A DNA stretch of 64,000 bases from an uncultured Paracoccaceae bacterium (GTDB lineage: Bacteria > Pseudomonadota > Alphaproteobacteria > Rhodobacterales > Rhodobacteraceae), in the NCBI GenBank assembly GCA_947498985.1, contig CANMMF010000006.1, positions 62,001 through 126,000 of the forward strand. Reading direction: 5' to 3'. Within the stretch, counting starts at the first letter, position 1. Every line of letters starts with the position of its first letter. Of this stretch, positions 24,766-33,543 are shown piece by piece. The position numbers and the translations under genes are program-made. Below the pieces are notes generated by a model. The model was not told where the DNA came from, did not search any database, and saw only the letters and a list, made by a program, of their open reading frames with translations.

Positions 24766-25224
24766 CTAGGTCCGCAGCACGTTCACCGAGCAATTTGCAT
24801 GCCGGACCACCCGCGCTGTGGTCGGCCCGATGAGGTAATCCGACAAGGACGGACGGTGCGCGCCCATGACGATCTGCGTCGCGCCGATCTTTTCGGCGGT
24901 CTTCAGGATCTGTTCATAAGCGGTGCCGTGCCGCGCGATGGTCTTCACCTTCATGCCGCTCGGCGTGTGTTCGGCGGCGATCTCGTTCAGCCGCTCCAGC
25001 GCTTCGGCGACAATGGCCTTGAGGTCGAAATCCTCCGATCCGCCCGTCTCGCCGCGGATCGCATAGCGGAAATCGAGCCCCGACAGGATGTCCGGCACAA
25101 CGGTCATGACCGTCAATTCGGCATTGCGGGCCTTGGCCTGCATCACACCTTCCCTGATCACTTTCACACCCGTTTCCTGATCGGCCAGATCGATGGGGAC
25201 AAGAACTTTCTCGGTCATTTGCAT
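24766..25224 (-). CDS. Universal stress protein (UspA family)
   Basis: 152 residues, one Usp domain. It begins EKVLVPIDLAD and ends with the ATP-binding pattern G-A-H-R-P-S-L-S-D-Y-L-I-G-P-T-T-A-R-V near residues 122-140, i.e. GxxG(9)G(S/T)-like with IGPTTARVVRHANCSVNVLR. It probably binds ATP. Located 15 bases downstream of the binding-protein fusion and the BCCT transporter on the same strand, so these three are probably one operon. Usp proteins often accompany TRAP and other osmolyte transporters and may modulate them. AAAGG five bases upstream supports the first ATG. Confidence 0.9.
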   Translation of the reverse strand: MQMTEKVLVPIDLADQETGVKVIREGVMQAKARNAELTVMTVVPDILSGLDFRYAIRGETGGSEDFDLKAIVAEALERLNEIAAEHTPSGMKVKTIARHGTAYEQILKTAEKIGATQIVMGAHRPSLSDYLIGPTTARVVRHANCSVNVLRT

Positions 25225-25239
25225 TCTACCTTTCGTGGA

Positions 25240-27093
25240 TCAGCGAATGTCGCGGCGGACATACAGCCAGAACACCCACACAAACATCAGGACAAGCAGG
25301 ATGTTGAGGATCGACACATCCGCCGAGGGGTTCATCGCCGCCGCGGGCTCGGGCAGCTCCGGCGCAAAGGCCGCTGCCATGGGGAGCACCGGATCGACCA
25401 GAGCGCCGTTGGAGATCCCCTCTGCCAGCGCGGTGACCGTGCTGGTCGGGATCGGCTTGAGGCTGGGGGCCGCGGTGGCACCCGGACCCTGCTCGCCGAT
25501 CGTCGAGGCCTCGGCGGCGGGGGCCGGACCGGCAAGGACCACCTGGCTCGAGAGCGATTCAACTGCTGTGAACTGCCGCGCATAGGTGCGCGCGGGCACG
25601 CTGATCTGGCGCAGGAACGGGTATTTCACCAGATTGGCGCCGGTGCTCCAGTTGGCGACGGGCAGCAGCTTGAGCCCGCTGTCATCAAACGCATCCTCGA
25701 GCGGGTTGTGACCCAGCGGCGCCATCACCAGCGCGACCTGATTGGCCCCGTCCAGCGCCGCGACGATGTCGGCGGCGCTGCTGGCATCGGTGGGCGCCAG
25801 AGCGGCGCCAAGCCCCAGCGCGTCCTTCAGGATCTGGCCGACCTGATGGGACGACGATCCTTCGGGGCCCACCACCAGCGTTTCGGCATCCGACAGGCTG
25901 TCGGAGGTGAAGGCGTCGGATTGCGCAATCAGATGCACCACATTGGTGCCGACGGCGGCAACGCTCTCATACTCGGTCAGACGTCGCGGCGACGGGCCGG
26001 AGATGTCGAAAAAGCTCTCCGCTCCGACCATCGCCAGACGCGCGTCGCCGTTTCCGACGGAAGCAAGCGGCGTGTGGGTGGGCGACACCTCGACTTCGCG
26101 CCCGACAAAGGCCCGGCGCACCGCGCGCAGCGACGTGCCCGCAAGAATGCTGTCGGCAAGGTTCGGCGGCGCGGCGATCCGGAGCGGATCCTCGGCCTCT
26201 ACCGCACCGGAGGCGACCAGTTCGATCCGCGCCAGCGCATCGCGGGCGACCGCCTCGGGTGAGCGGCCTTCCAGATCGACGCGGCGGTTCAGCACCTGCA
26301 TCTCTTCCTCGGTGAAGCGGCCGCCCAGCGCGTCGAGCGCGGCGCCAAGCTCCGGATACGTCGCCAGCGTCTCCATGCGCACCACCGGCGCCAGTTCGTA
26401 GACCGGGAAGAAGGACAGATCGTCCTCGAGCAGGGTCAGGCCATAGTCGGCCAACTGCCCGTCGGTGGTGTAGACTTCGATCACGTCGACATCGCCGTCC
26501 AGCAGCTTGTCGTAAAGCTGGCCGCGATCCTCAAGCGGCACCTGCTGGACCGAGCCGAATTCGAACCCGTATCGCTGGACCATCGGGGTGAGACCGTCGA
26601 GCGGCCGCGTATCGAAATCGTCCTCAATGCCCAGCGTCACCTCCGACGCGCGGCCCACGAGATCCGACATCGTGGTCAGGCCAAGCTCTTCAGCGCGGTC
26701 CGGCAGCATGGCCAGACCGTAATTGTTGGCAAACCCGACCTTCTGCCGCCAGGAGATGCCCAGCGGCTCGAACACCTCCTTGACCAGCGCGGTGGCCGCC
26801 TCGCCGTCCGACAGCGGGCTTTGCCCCAGCATCACCAGCCCGGTGCCGTTATATTCCGGGTAGGCATCGATATCGCCGCGTTTCAGCGCTTCGAGAATGG
26901 CGGGGGTGTTTTCATATTCCACCACCCCCTCCACCGGCAGCCCCTGTTCGGTGGCGACAAGCGCCATCATATGGGCCAGGATCCGGCTTTCCCCGAAACT
27001 CTTCGATCCGATCCGGATCGCGTTGTCTTCTTCCGAGCACCCGGCCACCAGCATCACGGCGGCAAGGAGTGTCATGAGTGTCGATCTAAGCAT
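25240..27093 (-). CDS. Two-domain solute-binding lipoprotein: ProX/OpuAC-type betaine domain fused to a second binding domain, with C-terminal membrane anchor
   Basis: 617 residues. The N-terminus is a lipoprotein signal (LLAAVMLVAGC, lipid-attached Cys19). Residues about 25-290 resemble the ProX/OsmF/OpuAC family of quaternary-amine binding proteins (IRIGSKSFGESRILAHMM; ALKRGDIDAYPEYNGTG). Residues about 310-530 form a second periplasmic-binding domain with features of TRAP-TAXI or phosphonate-type SBPs (IAAPPNLADSILAGTS; VVGPEGSSSHQVGQILKDALG). The end (ILNILLVLMFVWVFWLYVRRDIR) is a single membrane helix with a positive cytoplasmic tail. It is doubly tethered, and there is no ABC permease or ATPase gene beside it. 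Instead it sits between a BCCT transporter and UspA. ATG at 27093 follows AAAGGA. Confidence 0.82.
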   Translation of the reverse strand: MLRSTLMTLLAAVMLVAGCSEEDNAIRIGSKSFGESRILAHMMALVATEQGLPVEGVVEYENTPAILEALKRGDIDAYPEYNGTGLVMLGQSPLSDGEAATALVKEVFEPLGISWRQKVGFANNYGLAMLPDRAEELGLTTMSDLVGRASEVTLGIEDDFDTRPLDGLTPMVQRYGFEFGSVQQVPLEDRGQLYDKLLDGDVDVIEVYTTDGQLADYGLTLLEDDLSFFPVYELAPVVRMETLATYPELGAALDALGGRFTEEEMQVLNRRVDLEGRSPEAVARDALARIELVASGAVEAEDPLRIAAPPNLADSILAGTSLRAVRRAFVGREVEVSPTHTPLASVGNGDARLAMVGAESFFDISGPSPRRLTEYESVAAVGTNVVHLIAQSDAFTSDSLSDAETLVVGPEGSSSHQVGQILKDALGLGAALAPTDASSAADIVAALDGANQVALVMAPLGHNPLEDAFDDSGLKLLPVANWSTGANLVKYPFLRQISVPARTYARQFTAVESLSSQVVLAGPAPAAEASTIGEQGPGATAAPSLKPIPTSTVTALAEGISNGALVDPVLPMAAAFAPELPEPAAAMNPSADVSILNILLVLMFVWVFWLYVRRDIR

Positions 27094-27119
27094 TTGACAA
27101 GTCCTTTGTCGGGTTGGCG

Positions 27120-28685
27120 TCAGGCGCGGCTTTCGCTTTCGAGGTCGGTCGCCCGGCCCTCGGTCTCGCCTTCGGCCGCGATCTGCTCGGGCTCGGCGAG
27201 TTCCTTGCGAATTTCCCGCATGAAGCCGACGATCTGCAGCAGGACAATCACGGCAAACGGCACCGCCCCGGTGATCGCCATCGCTTTCGCGACCGTCACC
27301 GACTCCGTCACCAGCGTCGAGAAGGTCAGCACCGCAATCAGTATCCCCCAGATCATCTTCTGGATGATCGGCGGATTCAGGTTGCCGTCCGTCGTCATCA
27401 TCGACAGCACAAACGTGCCCGAATCCGCAGAGGTGACCAGGAAGATAAAGAGCAGCGCGGCCGCCAGCGCCGCCAGCGCGGCGCCCCCCGGAAAGTACCC
27501 AAGAAAGGCGAAGAGCGCGGCGAAGACGTCCTCGAAGATGATTTCCTTCAGGCCGCCGCCGCCGAACATCTCGATGTAGAAGCCGGCGCCGCCGAAGGCC
27601 GCGAACCAGAGCATCGAGAAGAGCGTCGGCACCAGCACGACGCCGAAGACGAACTCGCGGATGGTGCGCCCGCGCGAGATGCGCGCGACGAAGATGCCGA
27701 TGAACGGGCCCCATGCCAGCCACCAGATGAGGTAGGTCAGCGTCCAGCCGGAGGTCCAGCCGGTCAGCCCCTCGAAGGGGTAGAGGGTGAAGGATTTGGT
27801 GATGATGGCGCTGAAGTACTGGCCGATGGAGTCGACGAAGGTTTCGAGGATGAACTGCGTCGGGCCGGCAAAGATCACCAGCAGCATGATGCCCACCGTC
27901 AGCACCATGTTGATGTTGGACAGGATCTTGATGCCCTTGTCGACGCCGGTGGTGGCCGAGAGCATGTAGCACACGAAGAGCGCGCCGAGGATGATCATCG
28001 ACATCGTGTTGTTCTGCGGCGTGTCGAAGGCGTAGAACATGCCCGACCGCACCGCGAGCGCGCCCATGGCCAGCGACCCCGCGAGGCCGAAGACCACCGA
28101 CAACACGCCGAGGATGTCGGCTGCCTTGCCGACGGTTTCGCCGGTCTGGCCCTTGAACACATGTTTGATCGGCGTCGAGATCATCGACGGCTCGTTGCGG
28201 CGGAAGGTGAAATACGCGATCACCAGCGCGCAGCAGCCGTAGATCGACCAGGCGTGCAACCCCCAGTGCAGGTTTGTGATGACCAGCGCCTCGCGGGCCG
28301 CGGCGGCGGTTTCACCCTCCATGCCCGGAGGCGAGACGAAGTGGTACATCGGCTCTGCAGCCCCCCAGACCAGCAGGCCGGAGCCCATGCCGCCCGCAAA
28401 GAGCATCGCGATCCAGGAAGCGGTGTCGAACTCGGGCTCTTCATCGTCCTTGCCGAGCCGGATATTGCCGTAAGGCCCGAACGCCATGTAGGCGCTGAGC
28501 AGCAGGAAGCCCGAGCACATGGCCAGCCACATCCAGCCTGCCCCGTTCAGAAGGTAGCTGGTGAAGGATTGCGCCGACCCCGTCATGCTGTCCGGACTGA
28601 CAACCCCCCAGACCCCGATTGCCAGGCAAAGTACCATTGCGATGATAAACACCGCATTGAACGATGCGCCTTTGAGATTTGACAT
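27120..28685 (-). CDS. BCCT-family betaine/carnitine/choline transporter
   Basis: 521 residues with about 12 membrane segments. It imports quaternary amines (glycine betaine, choline, carnitine) driven by sodium or proton gradients. The Trp-rich substrate box is visible in GWTLTYLIWWLAWGPFIG, followed by the family signature FVARISRGRTIREF. The C-terminal tail is acidic (EGETEGRATDLESES). I took the ATG at 28685 because GGGAGT lies nine bases upstream; a longer frame to 28730 has none. It is the first gene of an operon with the two-domain binding lipoprotein and UspA. Osmotic or catabolic betaine uptake is likely. Confidence 0.94.
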   Translation of the reverse strand: MSNLKGASFNAVFIIAMVLCLAIGVWGVVSPDSMTGSAQSFTSYLLNGAGWMWLAMCSGFLLLSAYMAFGPYGNIRLGKDDEEPEFDTASWIAMLFAGGMGSGLLVWGAAEPMYHFVSPPGMEGETAAAAREALVITNLHWGLHAWSIYGCCALVIAYFTFRRNEPSMISTPIKHVFKGQTGETVGKAADILGVLSVVFGLAGSLAMGALAVRSGMFYAFDTPQNNTMSMIILGALFVCYMLSATTGVDKGIKILSNINMVLTVGIMLLVIFAGPTQFILETFVDSIGQYFSAIITKSFTLYPFEGLTGWTSGWTLTYLIWWLAWGPFIGIFVARISRGRTIREFVFGVVLVPTLFSMLWFAAFGGAGFYIEMFGGGGLKEIIFEDVFAALFAFLGYFPGGAALAALAAALLFIFLVTSADSGTFVLSMMTTDGNLNPPIIQKMIWGILIAVLTFSTLVTESVTVAKAMAITGAVPFAVIVLLQIVGFMREIRKELAEPEQIAAEGETEGRATDLESESRA

Positions 28686-29139
28686 TTTTGGACTCCCGTT
28701 CCTGGTCAGGCGCATGTCAGGACACCGCACCCCCGGTCATCTCATTCGTGTTCCTTTTAATTATCAATATTGACATCGAGATTCTTTCCTGAAACCCGCC
28801 GGGACCTTCAGGCGTGTAGGCGGTATCCCGCGCTCGTGCATTCCGGGTGTCCGGTCAACGCGGCGGTCCCCGTCCCGCCGGTCGCAGGAATTGCTGCGAT
28901 GCGCGCGATGCCGGTGTCGCGCGGTTCCGGCGGGCTGGGCAGCGCCGTCAGACAACCGTTGGTTTGCGCGCAGGACAGGAGGTCCAAACCTCACGCGCGG
29001 CGCGGAAGTCCCCGTTTTTCCTGAGAAAAACGCCAGATCCCCGCCGGGTCGGCCTCCACCAGGGCGGTCCGCGCGCGCGCCTCTCGGGCATGCACCGCAC
29101 CACCGAAATCCTCCGCCCTGCCCCGACCGGTCGCAAGGC
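28686..29139. other. Intergenic region, no gene recognised
   Basis: About 450 bases. The right-hand end of the BCCT promoter region (28740-28790) is AT-rich and suits a promoter for the BCCT operon on the minus strand, including TTGATA as a possible -35. Open frames on both strands are short, low in protein character and unmatched to any family I know. I annotate no gene here. Confidence 0.4.
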
Positions 29140-29988
29140 TCAGGCCGTGTCGTGCTCCAGCTCTGCCCAGATCGCCTCGACCCAGGCCTTGATCTGCAGC
29201 GCCTCGTCCCAGCGGTTGGACATCTCCGTGCCGTCCGGGCCGGTCATGGCGTATTCCGGCGGACCCAGTTCGCACAGGAACACGCAATCGCCCTGCGGAT
29301 TTCGCTGCCGCCAGCTCGCGAATCCTTCGCGCCACCAGCCCCGGAACAGATCGACCCATTTCCGGTGCTGCGGGAAATCGAGCTGCAGCTGGATCTGCTG
29401 GCGAGAGGCCACACGTCCCTGAAAACTGTCCGAGCGCTGCAGGATCCGCGTCACCAGCGCCATGTCGCGCTCCGACAGCGGAAACCGGAACTCCCGGTCC
29501 ACAACGTAATGCGACAGGTCCGCGCAAAGCCGCATCTCGGGGATCGCGTCGATCAGCGTGAGCGTGGTGTAAAGATCGTTTGTGATGCAGTTGCGGTGGG
29601 TCTCGAACTGGATCGGCACGCCTTCCTGCTCCGACATCTCGATCCAGGCGCGGATAACCGGGATCATGCCCTCGACGGTGAGCGGCGTGACCTGCCCGAT
29701 CACGTCGACAAAGGGCGCGCCGATGTCTTTCGCGCGCTTCAGGACGTCCCTGAGCTCTCCCACGGTTTGCGGAAACGCCACCAGCAGTGGCGTGAGCCCG
29801 GCCCTGGCCATCAGCGGCTCCACCGCGTCGACCACGGCGATGTCTGCGGCCCCGAGATCCAGCGCCATGCCGTGATATCCGGCCTCCGCCACCATATCGA
29901 CGACCTGTGCGTAAGGCAGCTTCACGCCGGTCTGGTCATGCGGCTGCATCGCCCAGAGAGAGGTGTAGACCTGCAGGGCGCGCGTCAC
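29140..29988 (-). CDS. Sugar phosphate isomerase/epimerase-like TIM-barrel protein
   Basis: 282 residues, AP-endonuclease-2/xylose isomerase-like barrel. Probable metal ligands are the Glu in IQFETHRNC, the Asp/His in CADLSHYVVD and the Glu near the C-terminus in FLCELGPPEYAM. The start is a GTG at 29988 that overlaps the stop of the desaturase gene (GTGA), with GGCGGA upstream. Its operon partner is a fatty acid desaturase, an unusual pairing, so a standard sugar role is uncertain. Members of this fold also act on inositols, hydroxypyruvate and other small polyols. Confidence 0.8.
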   Translation of the reverse strand: MTRALQVYTSLWAMQPHDQTGVKLPYAQVVDMVAEAGYHGMALDLGAADIAVVDAVEPLMARAGLTPLLVAFPQTVGELRDVLKRAKDIGAPFVDVIGQVTPLTVEGMIPVIRAWIEMSEQEGVPIQFETHRNCITNDLYTTLTLIDAIPEMRLCADLSHYVVDREFRFPLSERDMALVTRILQRSDSFQGRVASRQQIQLQLDFPQHRKWVDLFRGWWREGFASWRQRNPQGDCVFLCELGPPEYAMTGPDGTEMSNRWDEALQIKAWVEAIWAELEHDTA

Positions 29989-30965
29989 TCCGCCGGCACC
30001 CGCAGGCTGCGCCCGCCCACCGGCACCACCCAGACCTCGTTCATCGGATACTGGCTTTCATCCTTCCGGCGCAGCTTTCGGATGACCTCGATCTGAAACT
30101 CGATCCAGCCCATGCGCCAGACCTCGCCCGCCTTGTCCTCGATCTTTTCGTTGAGCTCTTTCAGCTTCCAGAACGGCACCGACGGAAAAGTGTGATGGGC
30201 GGTGTGATAGGGCATCTGCCAGCACAGCCAGCGCATCAGCGCGTTGGTCCGTGTGCTGCGGGTGTTGTTGAGGATGTCGCTTTCGTGGCTGAGCCCGAGA
30301 TGCTCGATCGTGTTCTGCAACTGGTGCACCGGCTTGGTCAGCACCATGGGCAGGATCCAGAAGGTCAGCCAGGCCCAGCTTCCCAGCGCCAGCGAGAGCA
30401 GAAGGATCGCCGCGTAAAGACCGACATGAAGGCGGCTTTCGCGGATCACGCGGGCCTCCTCATCGGGGCGGATGAACGGCTCCACGATGATCCCGCGGGC
30501 GCGGCGGATGAGGCCGAAGATCCGGTTGCGCCAGTAGGTCACGCCAAAAAGCCACAGAAGATAGGTGGTGAGCGTGTAAGGCTCGCGCACCAATTCGCCG
30601 TCGCGCTCCCAGTCCTGGGTCCACTGGTGATGGGCAAAATGCATGATCTGGTCGAAATCCCGCGGAAAGATCATGAGAAAGCCGATGATCCGGCCCCAGA
30701 TCTCGTTCACCTTGCGGGTTGCGAAGACCGTGGAATGCGACAGCTCGTGCTGCGCGGCGTAGAGGAAATTGATCAGCACCCCGAGCAGCGCGCCGCTGAG
30801 CAGCACCCAGGCGGAGCCCATCGCCTGCGCATGCAGCCACGCGGCCACCGCAATCGCGCCAAGATGGCTCGACATCTGCAGCCAGCCCCTGAGGTCGGAG
30901 CGCTGGTTGAGCGCCCGCAACTCCGCCGGTTCCAGAAGCTTCCGCCGTGAAAAACTCGCGTCCAT
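29985..30965 (-). CDS. Fatty acid desaturase (membrane di-iron)
   Basis: 326 residues from the ATG at 30965; a longer frame to 31028 adds a charged stretch with no membrane character. The three histidine boxes of membrane desaturases are present: HELSHS (about residue 72), HFAHHQ (about 108) and HTAHH (about 255), which hold the two irons. Four or so hydrophobic segments surround them. It introduces double bonds into acyl chains or hydroxylates/desaturates related lipids such as carotenoids. The C-terminal sequence NEVWVVPVGGRS is not diagnostic. Substrate unknown. Confidence 0.9.
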   Translation of the reverse strand: MDASFSRRKLLEPAELRALNQRSDLRGWLQMSSHLGAIAVAAWLHAQAMGSAWVLLSGALLGVLINFLYAAQHELSHSTVFATRKVNEIWGRIIGFLMIFPRDFDQIMHFAHHQWTQDWERDGELVREPYTLTTYLLWLFGVTYWRNRIFGLIRRARGIIVEPFIRPDEEARVIRESRLHVGLYAAILLLSLALGSWAWLTFWILPMVLTKPVHQLQNTIEHLGLSHESDILNNTRSTRTNALMRWLCWQMPYHTAHHTFPSVPFWKLKELNEKIEDKAGEVWRMGWIEFQIEVIRKLRRKDESQYPMNEVWVVPVGGRSLRVPAE

Positions 30966-31109
30966 GTCGGGCTCTCGTCTGCGCTTGGTCCGGGCGCAGG
31001 TTAGACCGCGCCGCGGTCCGCTGTCCATCGCGGGAAAGCGCGGGCGCGCGGGTCTTGCGGGCGTCGACCGAGATTGCGGCAGGCGCGGCGTCTCATGACA
31101 CGCCGCGAT

Positions 31110-31140
31110 GCGGCGAGGGCGGCGCGACCACCCTCGCCGC
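31110..31140 (-). terminator. Hairpin downstream of dabA
   Basis: GCGGCGAGGG (31110-31119) pairs perfectly with CCCTCGCCGC (31131-31140) around an 11-base loop, nine bases beyond the dabA stop on the minus strand. No T-run follows, so it may be a Rho-dependent 3'-end stabiliser rather than a stand-alone terminator. It separates the dab operon from the desaturase gene. Confidence 0.5.
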
Positions 31141-31148
31141 CCGAGCTG

Positions 31149-33527
31149 TCACGCGGCACGCGCGACGGCTTCCTGCTCTTCCCAGACAAGCCCGGGGCGA
31201 TAGCGCGCGTCGATCCGGCCGTCTTTCAGCGTGAACAGATGCAGCCAGTGATTGTCGAAGAGCGCCCGCACATCGGGGTGGCGGTCGAGCACATCGGCAA
31301 TGGCCTCGCGCGGCGCCTCGATCATGACCGACAGCCGCAGCGGCTCGTGCATCAGCGCCGTGCCGTCATGCACCGTCTGCCAGGGCAGGCCCGGACGCAA
31401 TCGCCCGCCATTGCCCTCGATCACGCCGATGCCGCCCACCACGTTGTGAATGAGCTTGTTGCCGCCGCCAAAGACTTCCGGCGCAACCGAAGAGCCGTAA
31501 TATTGCAGGCTGATCCAGCTGGCCACCACCACCGGCGCGGTGATGATCAGCTCCAGCGTGCCGAACCCGTCATCGGCCTGCCAGTCGTAGCTGTGCAGGA
31601 ACGCCCGGCCGCCCAGATCCTTGCCGGCGGTTGCCGCGCGCGGCGCCGCGATGAAGGCGGCACACCCCGCCAGCCCCCATTCCGGCCGCACCTCCGCCCA
31701 GTTGAGCGCCCGCGCCGCGATGCTGTCGACCGAGGCGCCGGGCAGCGTTTCGGACCGCTCCGCCCGGGCAATCCGACCGGCTTTTGTCATGAGGTCGCGC
31801 AGCTTGCTTATGTCGCCCGGCGCGAGGGCCTCATCGGCATCGTAAAGCGTGATCTCGTCGGTGGTGGTGTCGTGCAACCCGGCGAGAAACCGCGTGTCCT
31901 CTGGCAGATCGATGCCGCGCCCGGCGAGCCCGGCGCGGGTCTCGGGGTCATTCAGCAGCGTCGCCAGCAGGCGGGCCGAGACCTCGCCGGTATAGCCGCC
32001 GCAGGCGCCGCAGTGATAGGCGCTTTCATGCGGGTTGTTGGTGACCTGCCCGCCATGGCCCAGCAGCAGGACGATCTTTCCGTGACCTTTGGTCAGGCTC
32101 ATGGCGCCCAGCACCGCGGCGGCGGTGTCGGCCTTGGCCTCTGCGGTCAGCCCACCGGTCACCTGTGGCGCGGGGGCGATCTGCGCCGGTTTGCCGCCAA
32201 GGCCCAGCGCGTCGCGCACCAGCTTGCCCGCGTAAAGCGGGCCCGCCGCCTCGACAAAGGCAAAGGACGACACCGCCGCCTGCCGGAACCGGCCCCAGGC
32301 GCGCACCGTCCGCGCGGCAACCCGGACATCCTGTTCCGACGCCGCGTCGCCATGGCTGGTGGTCTCGAGCGCCGGGCTCAGCAGCACGGGCAGATGCGCC
32401 TCGACACTGTCGGAGCCCTGAGCCTTGTGCGACAGCGGCAGGCCGAAGAAACCGGCAAAGCCGATGGTCTCGATCGACGGATCGAGGCTTTCGAGCGCGC
32501 GGCGGAACACCTCAGAGCGCACATCGATACAGAACGCCGCCTGCAGGAACGGCCGCGCGCCGCTGGCCTCGCCCCCGTCAAGCGCGGCGCTCAGCCGTCT
32601 TTGATGCGCGCGGTCGGCGGCATCCTGCAGGATCGCCGCGGCCACGTCATCGCGGGTGGGTGCGACCGGCGCGGCATGTGCGGCCACGGTCTGCGCCCAG
32701 GCGTCGGCGATGTCCGGCACATGCGCCAGAAGCGCCTCTTCCCAGACCAGCCGGATGGCCAGCAGATCGGCCAGCACCCGGTCGGAGCCGCCCGCAAGCT
32801 CCGCCTGCCAGAGCAGCCAGCGCGCGTGCTGCGCCCAACCGCCCAGATCCATGTAGAGCCGGTGGAACGCGGTTTCCGCCGAGGCCTCCGTCAGCCCGAG
32901 CGCGTCGGCGGCGCGCAGGATCGCCCGCTCGGTGGTGTCGGGGGCCTCGGTCACATGTGCGCAAAAGCCGCTCAGCCCCGCGATCTCCGGCGTCAGATCG
33001 TGCCCGGCCCAGGCCCGCCACGCGGCAAAGCCGCTGCTGGCCGGGCTTGGCGACCAAAGCGCCTGGCCGCGGTCGAACTGCCCCGCCGCCCAGAGCCCGA
33101 TGGTCTTTTCGAGGATCGAGGGCCAGTCGGTGCCGGTGGCCCGCGCGGCCAGATCCGCGAGGGTCGGCAGCGCGGTCACATCCGACGGAGCGGCGGTCTC
33201 TGCAAGCTCTTTGAGCGCGGCAAGGTCATCGGGCCTGTCGGGCGCGGATGCCGCGGCCAAAGCGTCGGACATGTCCTGATCGGTGATCCGGCCGCTGCGG
33301 ATCGCTGCGGCGTAATCGGACATCTCCCGCACCGCGCGGACACCCGCGACGCGGGCCAGCCGGGCCGAGGCGGTGGCCAGATCCTCTTCGGTCTGGCCCA
33401 GATAGGGGTTGACCGCCACGGTTGCCTCCAGCGGGAAAGCCGGCGGGATCCGCCGCGCGGCGGCTTCGGCGGCGGTGAGCATGCCGGACAGGCGCGCGGG
33501 GGCGATGTCTTTGGGCGTCGTGAACAT
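31149..33527 (-). CDS. dabA: Inorganic carbon transporter subunit DabA (DUF2309)
   Basis: 792 residues. DabA is the zinc-binding cytoplasmic subunit of the DAB system, which takes up CO2/bicarbonate in an ion-gradient-coupled manner and is related to beta-carbonic anhydrases. The four zinc-site residues can be placed: Cys333 and Asp335 in FCIDVRSE, His491 in LLGHGGQ and Cys506 in YHCGACGGYTG. The 15-residue spacing from the His to the Cys agrees with the characterised Halothiobacillus protein. It follows dabB by 16 bases and has AAGGAAAGA upstream of its ATG. In a heterotrophic marine bacterium the likely use is bicarbonate supply for anaplerotic carboxylases. Confidence 0.94.
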   Translation of the reverse strand: MFTTPKDIAPARLSGMLTAAEAAARRIPPAFPLEATVAVNPYLGQTEEDLATASARLARVAGVRAVREMSDYAAAIRSGRITDQDMSDALAAASAPDRPDDLAALKELAETAAPSDVTALPTLADLAARATGTDWPSILEKTIGLWAAGQFDRGQALWSPSPASSGFAAWRAWAGHDLTPEIAGLSGFCAHVTEAPDTTERAILRAADALGLTEASAETAFHRLYMDLGGWAQHARWLLWQAELAGGSDRVLADLLAIRLVWEEALLAHVPDIADAWAQTVAAHAAPVAPTRDDVAAAILQDAADRAHQRRLSAALDGGEASGARPFLQAAFCIDVRSEVFRRALESLDPSIETIGFAGFFGLPLSHKAQGSDSVEAHLPVLLSPALETTSHGDAASEQDVRVAARTVRAWGRFRQAAVSSFAFVEAAGPLYAGKLVRDALGLGGKPAQIAPAPQVTGGLTAEAKADTAAAVLGAMSLTKGHGKIVLLLGHGGQVTNNPHESAYHCGACGGYTGEVSARLLATLLNDPETRAGLAGRGIDLPEDTRFLAGLHDTTTDEITLYDADEALAPGDISKLRDLMTKAGRIARAERSETLPGASVDSIAARALNWAEVRPEWGLAGCAAFIAAPRAATAGKDLGGRAFLHSYDWQADDGFGTLELIITAPVVVASWISLQYYGSSVAPEVFGGGNKLIHNVVGGIGVIEGNGGRLRPGLPWQTVHDGTALMHEPLRLSVMIEAPREAIADVLDRHPDVRALFDNHWLHLFTLKDGRIDARYRPGLVWEEQEAVARAA

Positions 33528-33543
33528 GTGTCTTTCCTTGATG

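Noticed and set aside
25240-27972. Binding-protein frame extended to 910 residues
   Set aside because: The added part lies inside the BCCT gene in another frame. The signal peptide and lipobox start at 27093.
28764-29024. Small frames of 76-84 codons in the BCCT upstream gap
   Set aside because: Overlapping on both strands, no ribosome sites and no family resemblance.
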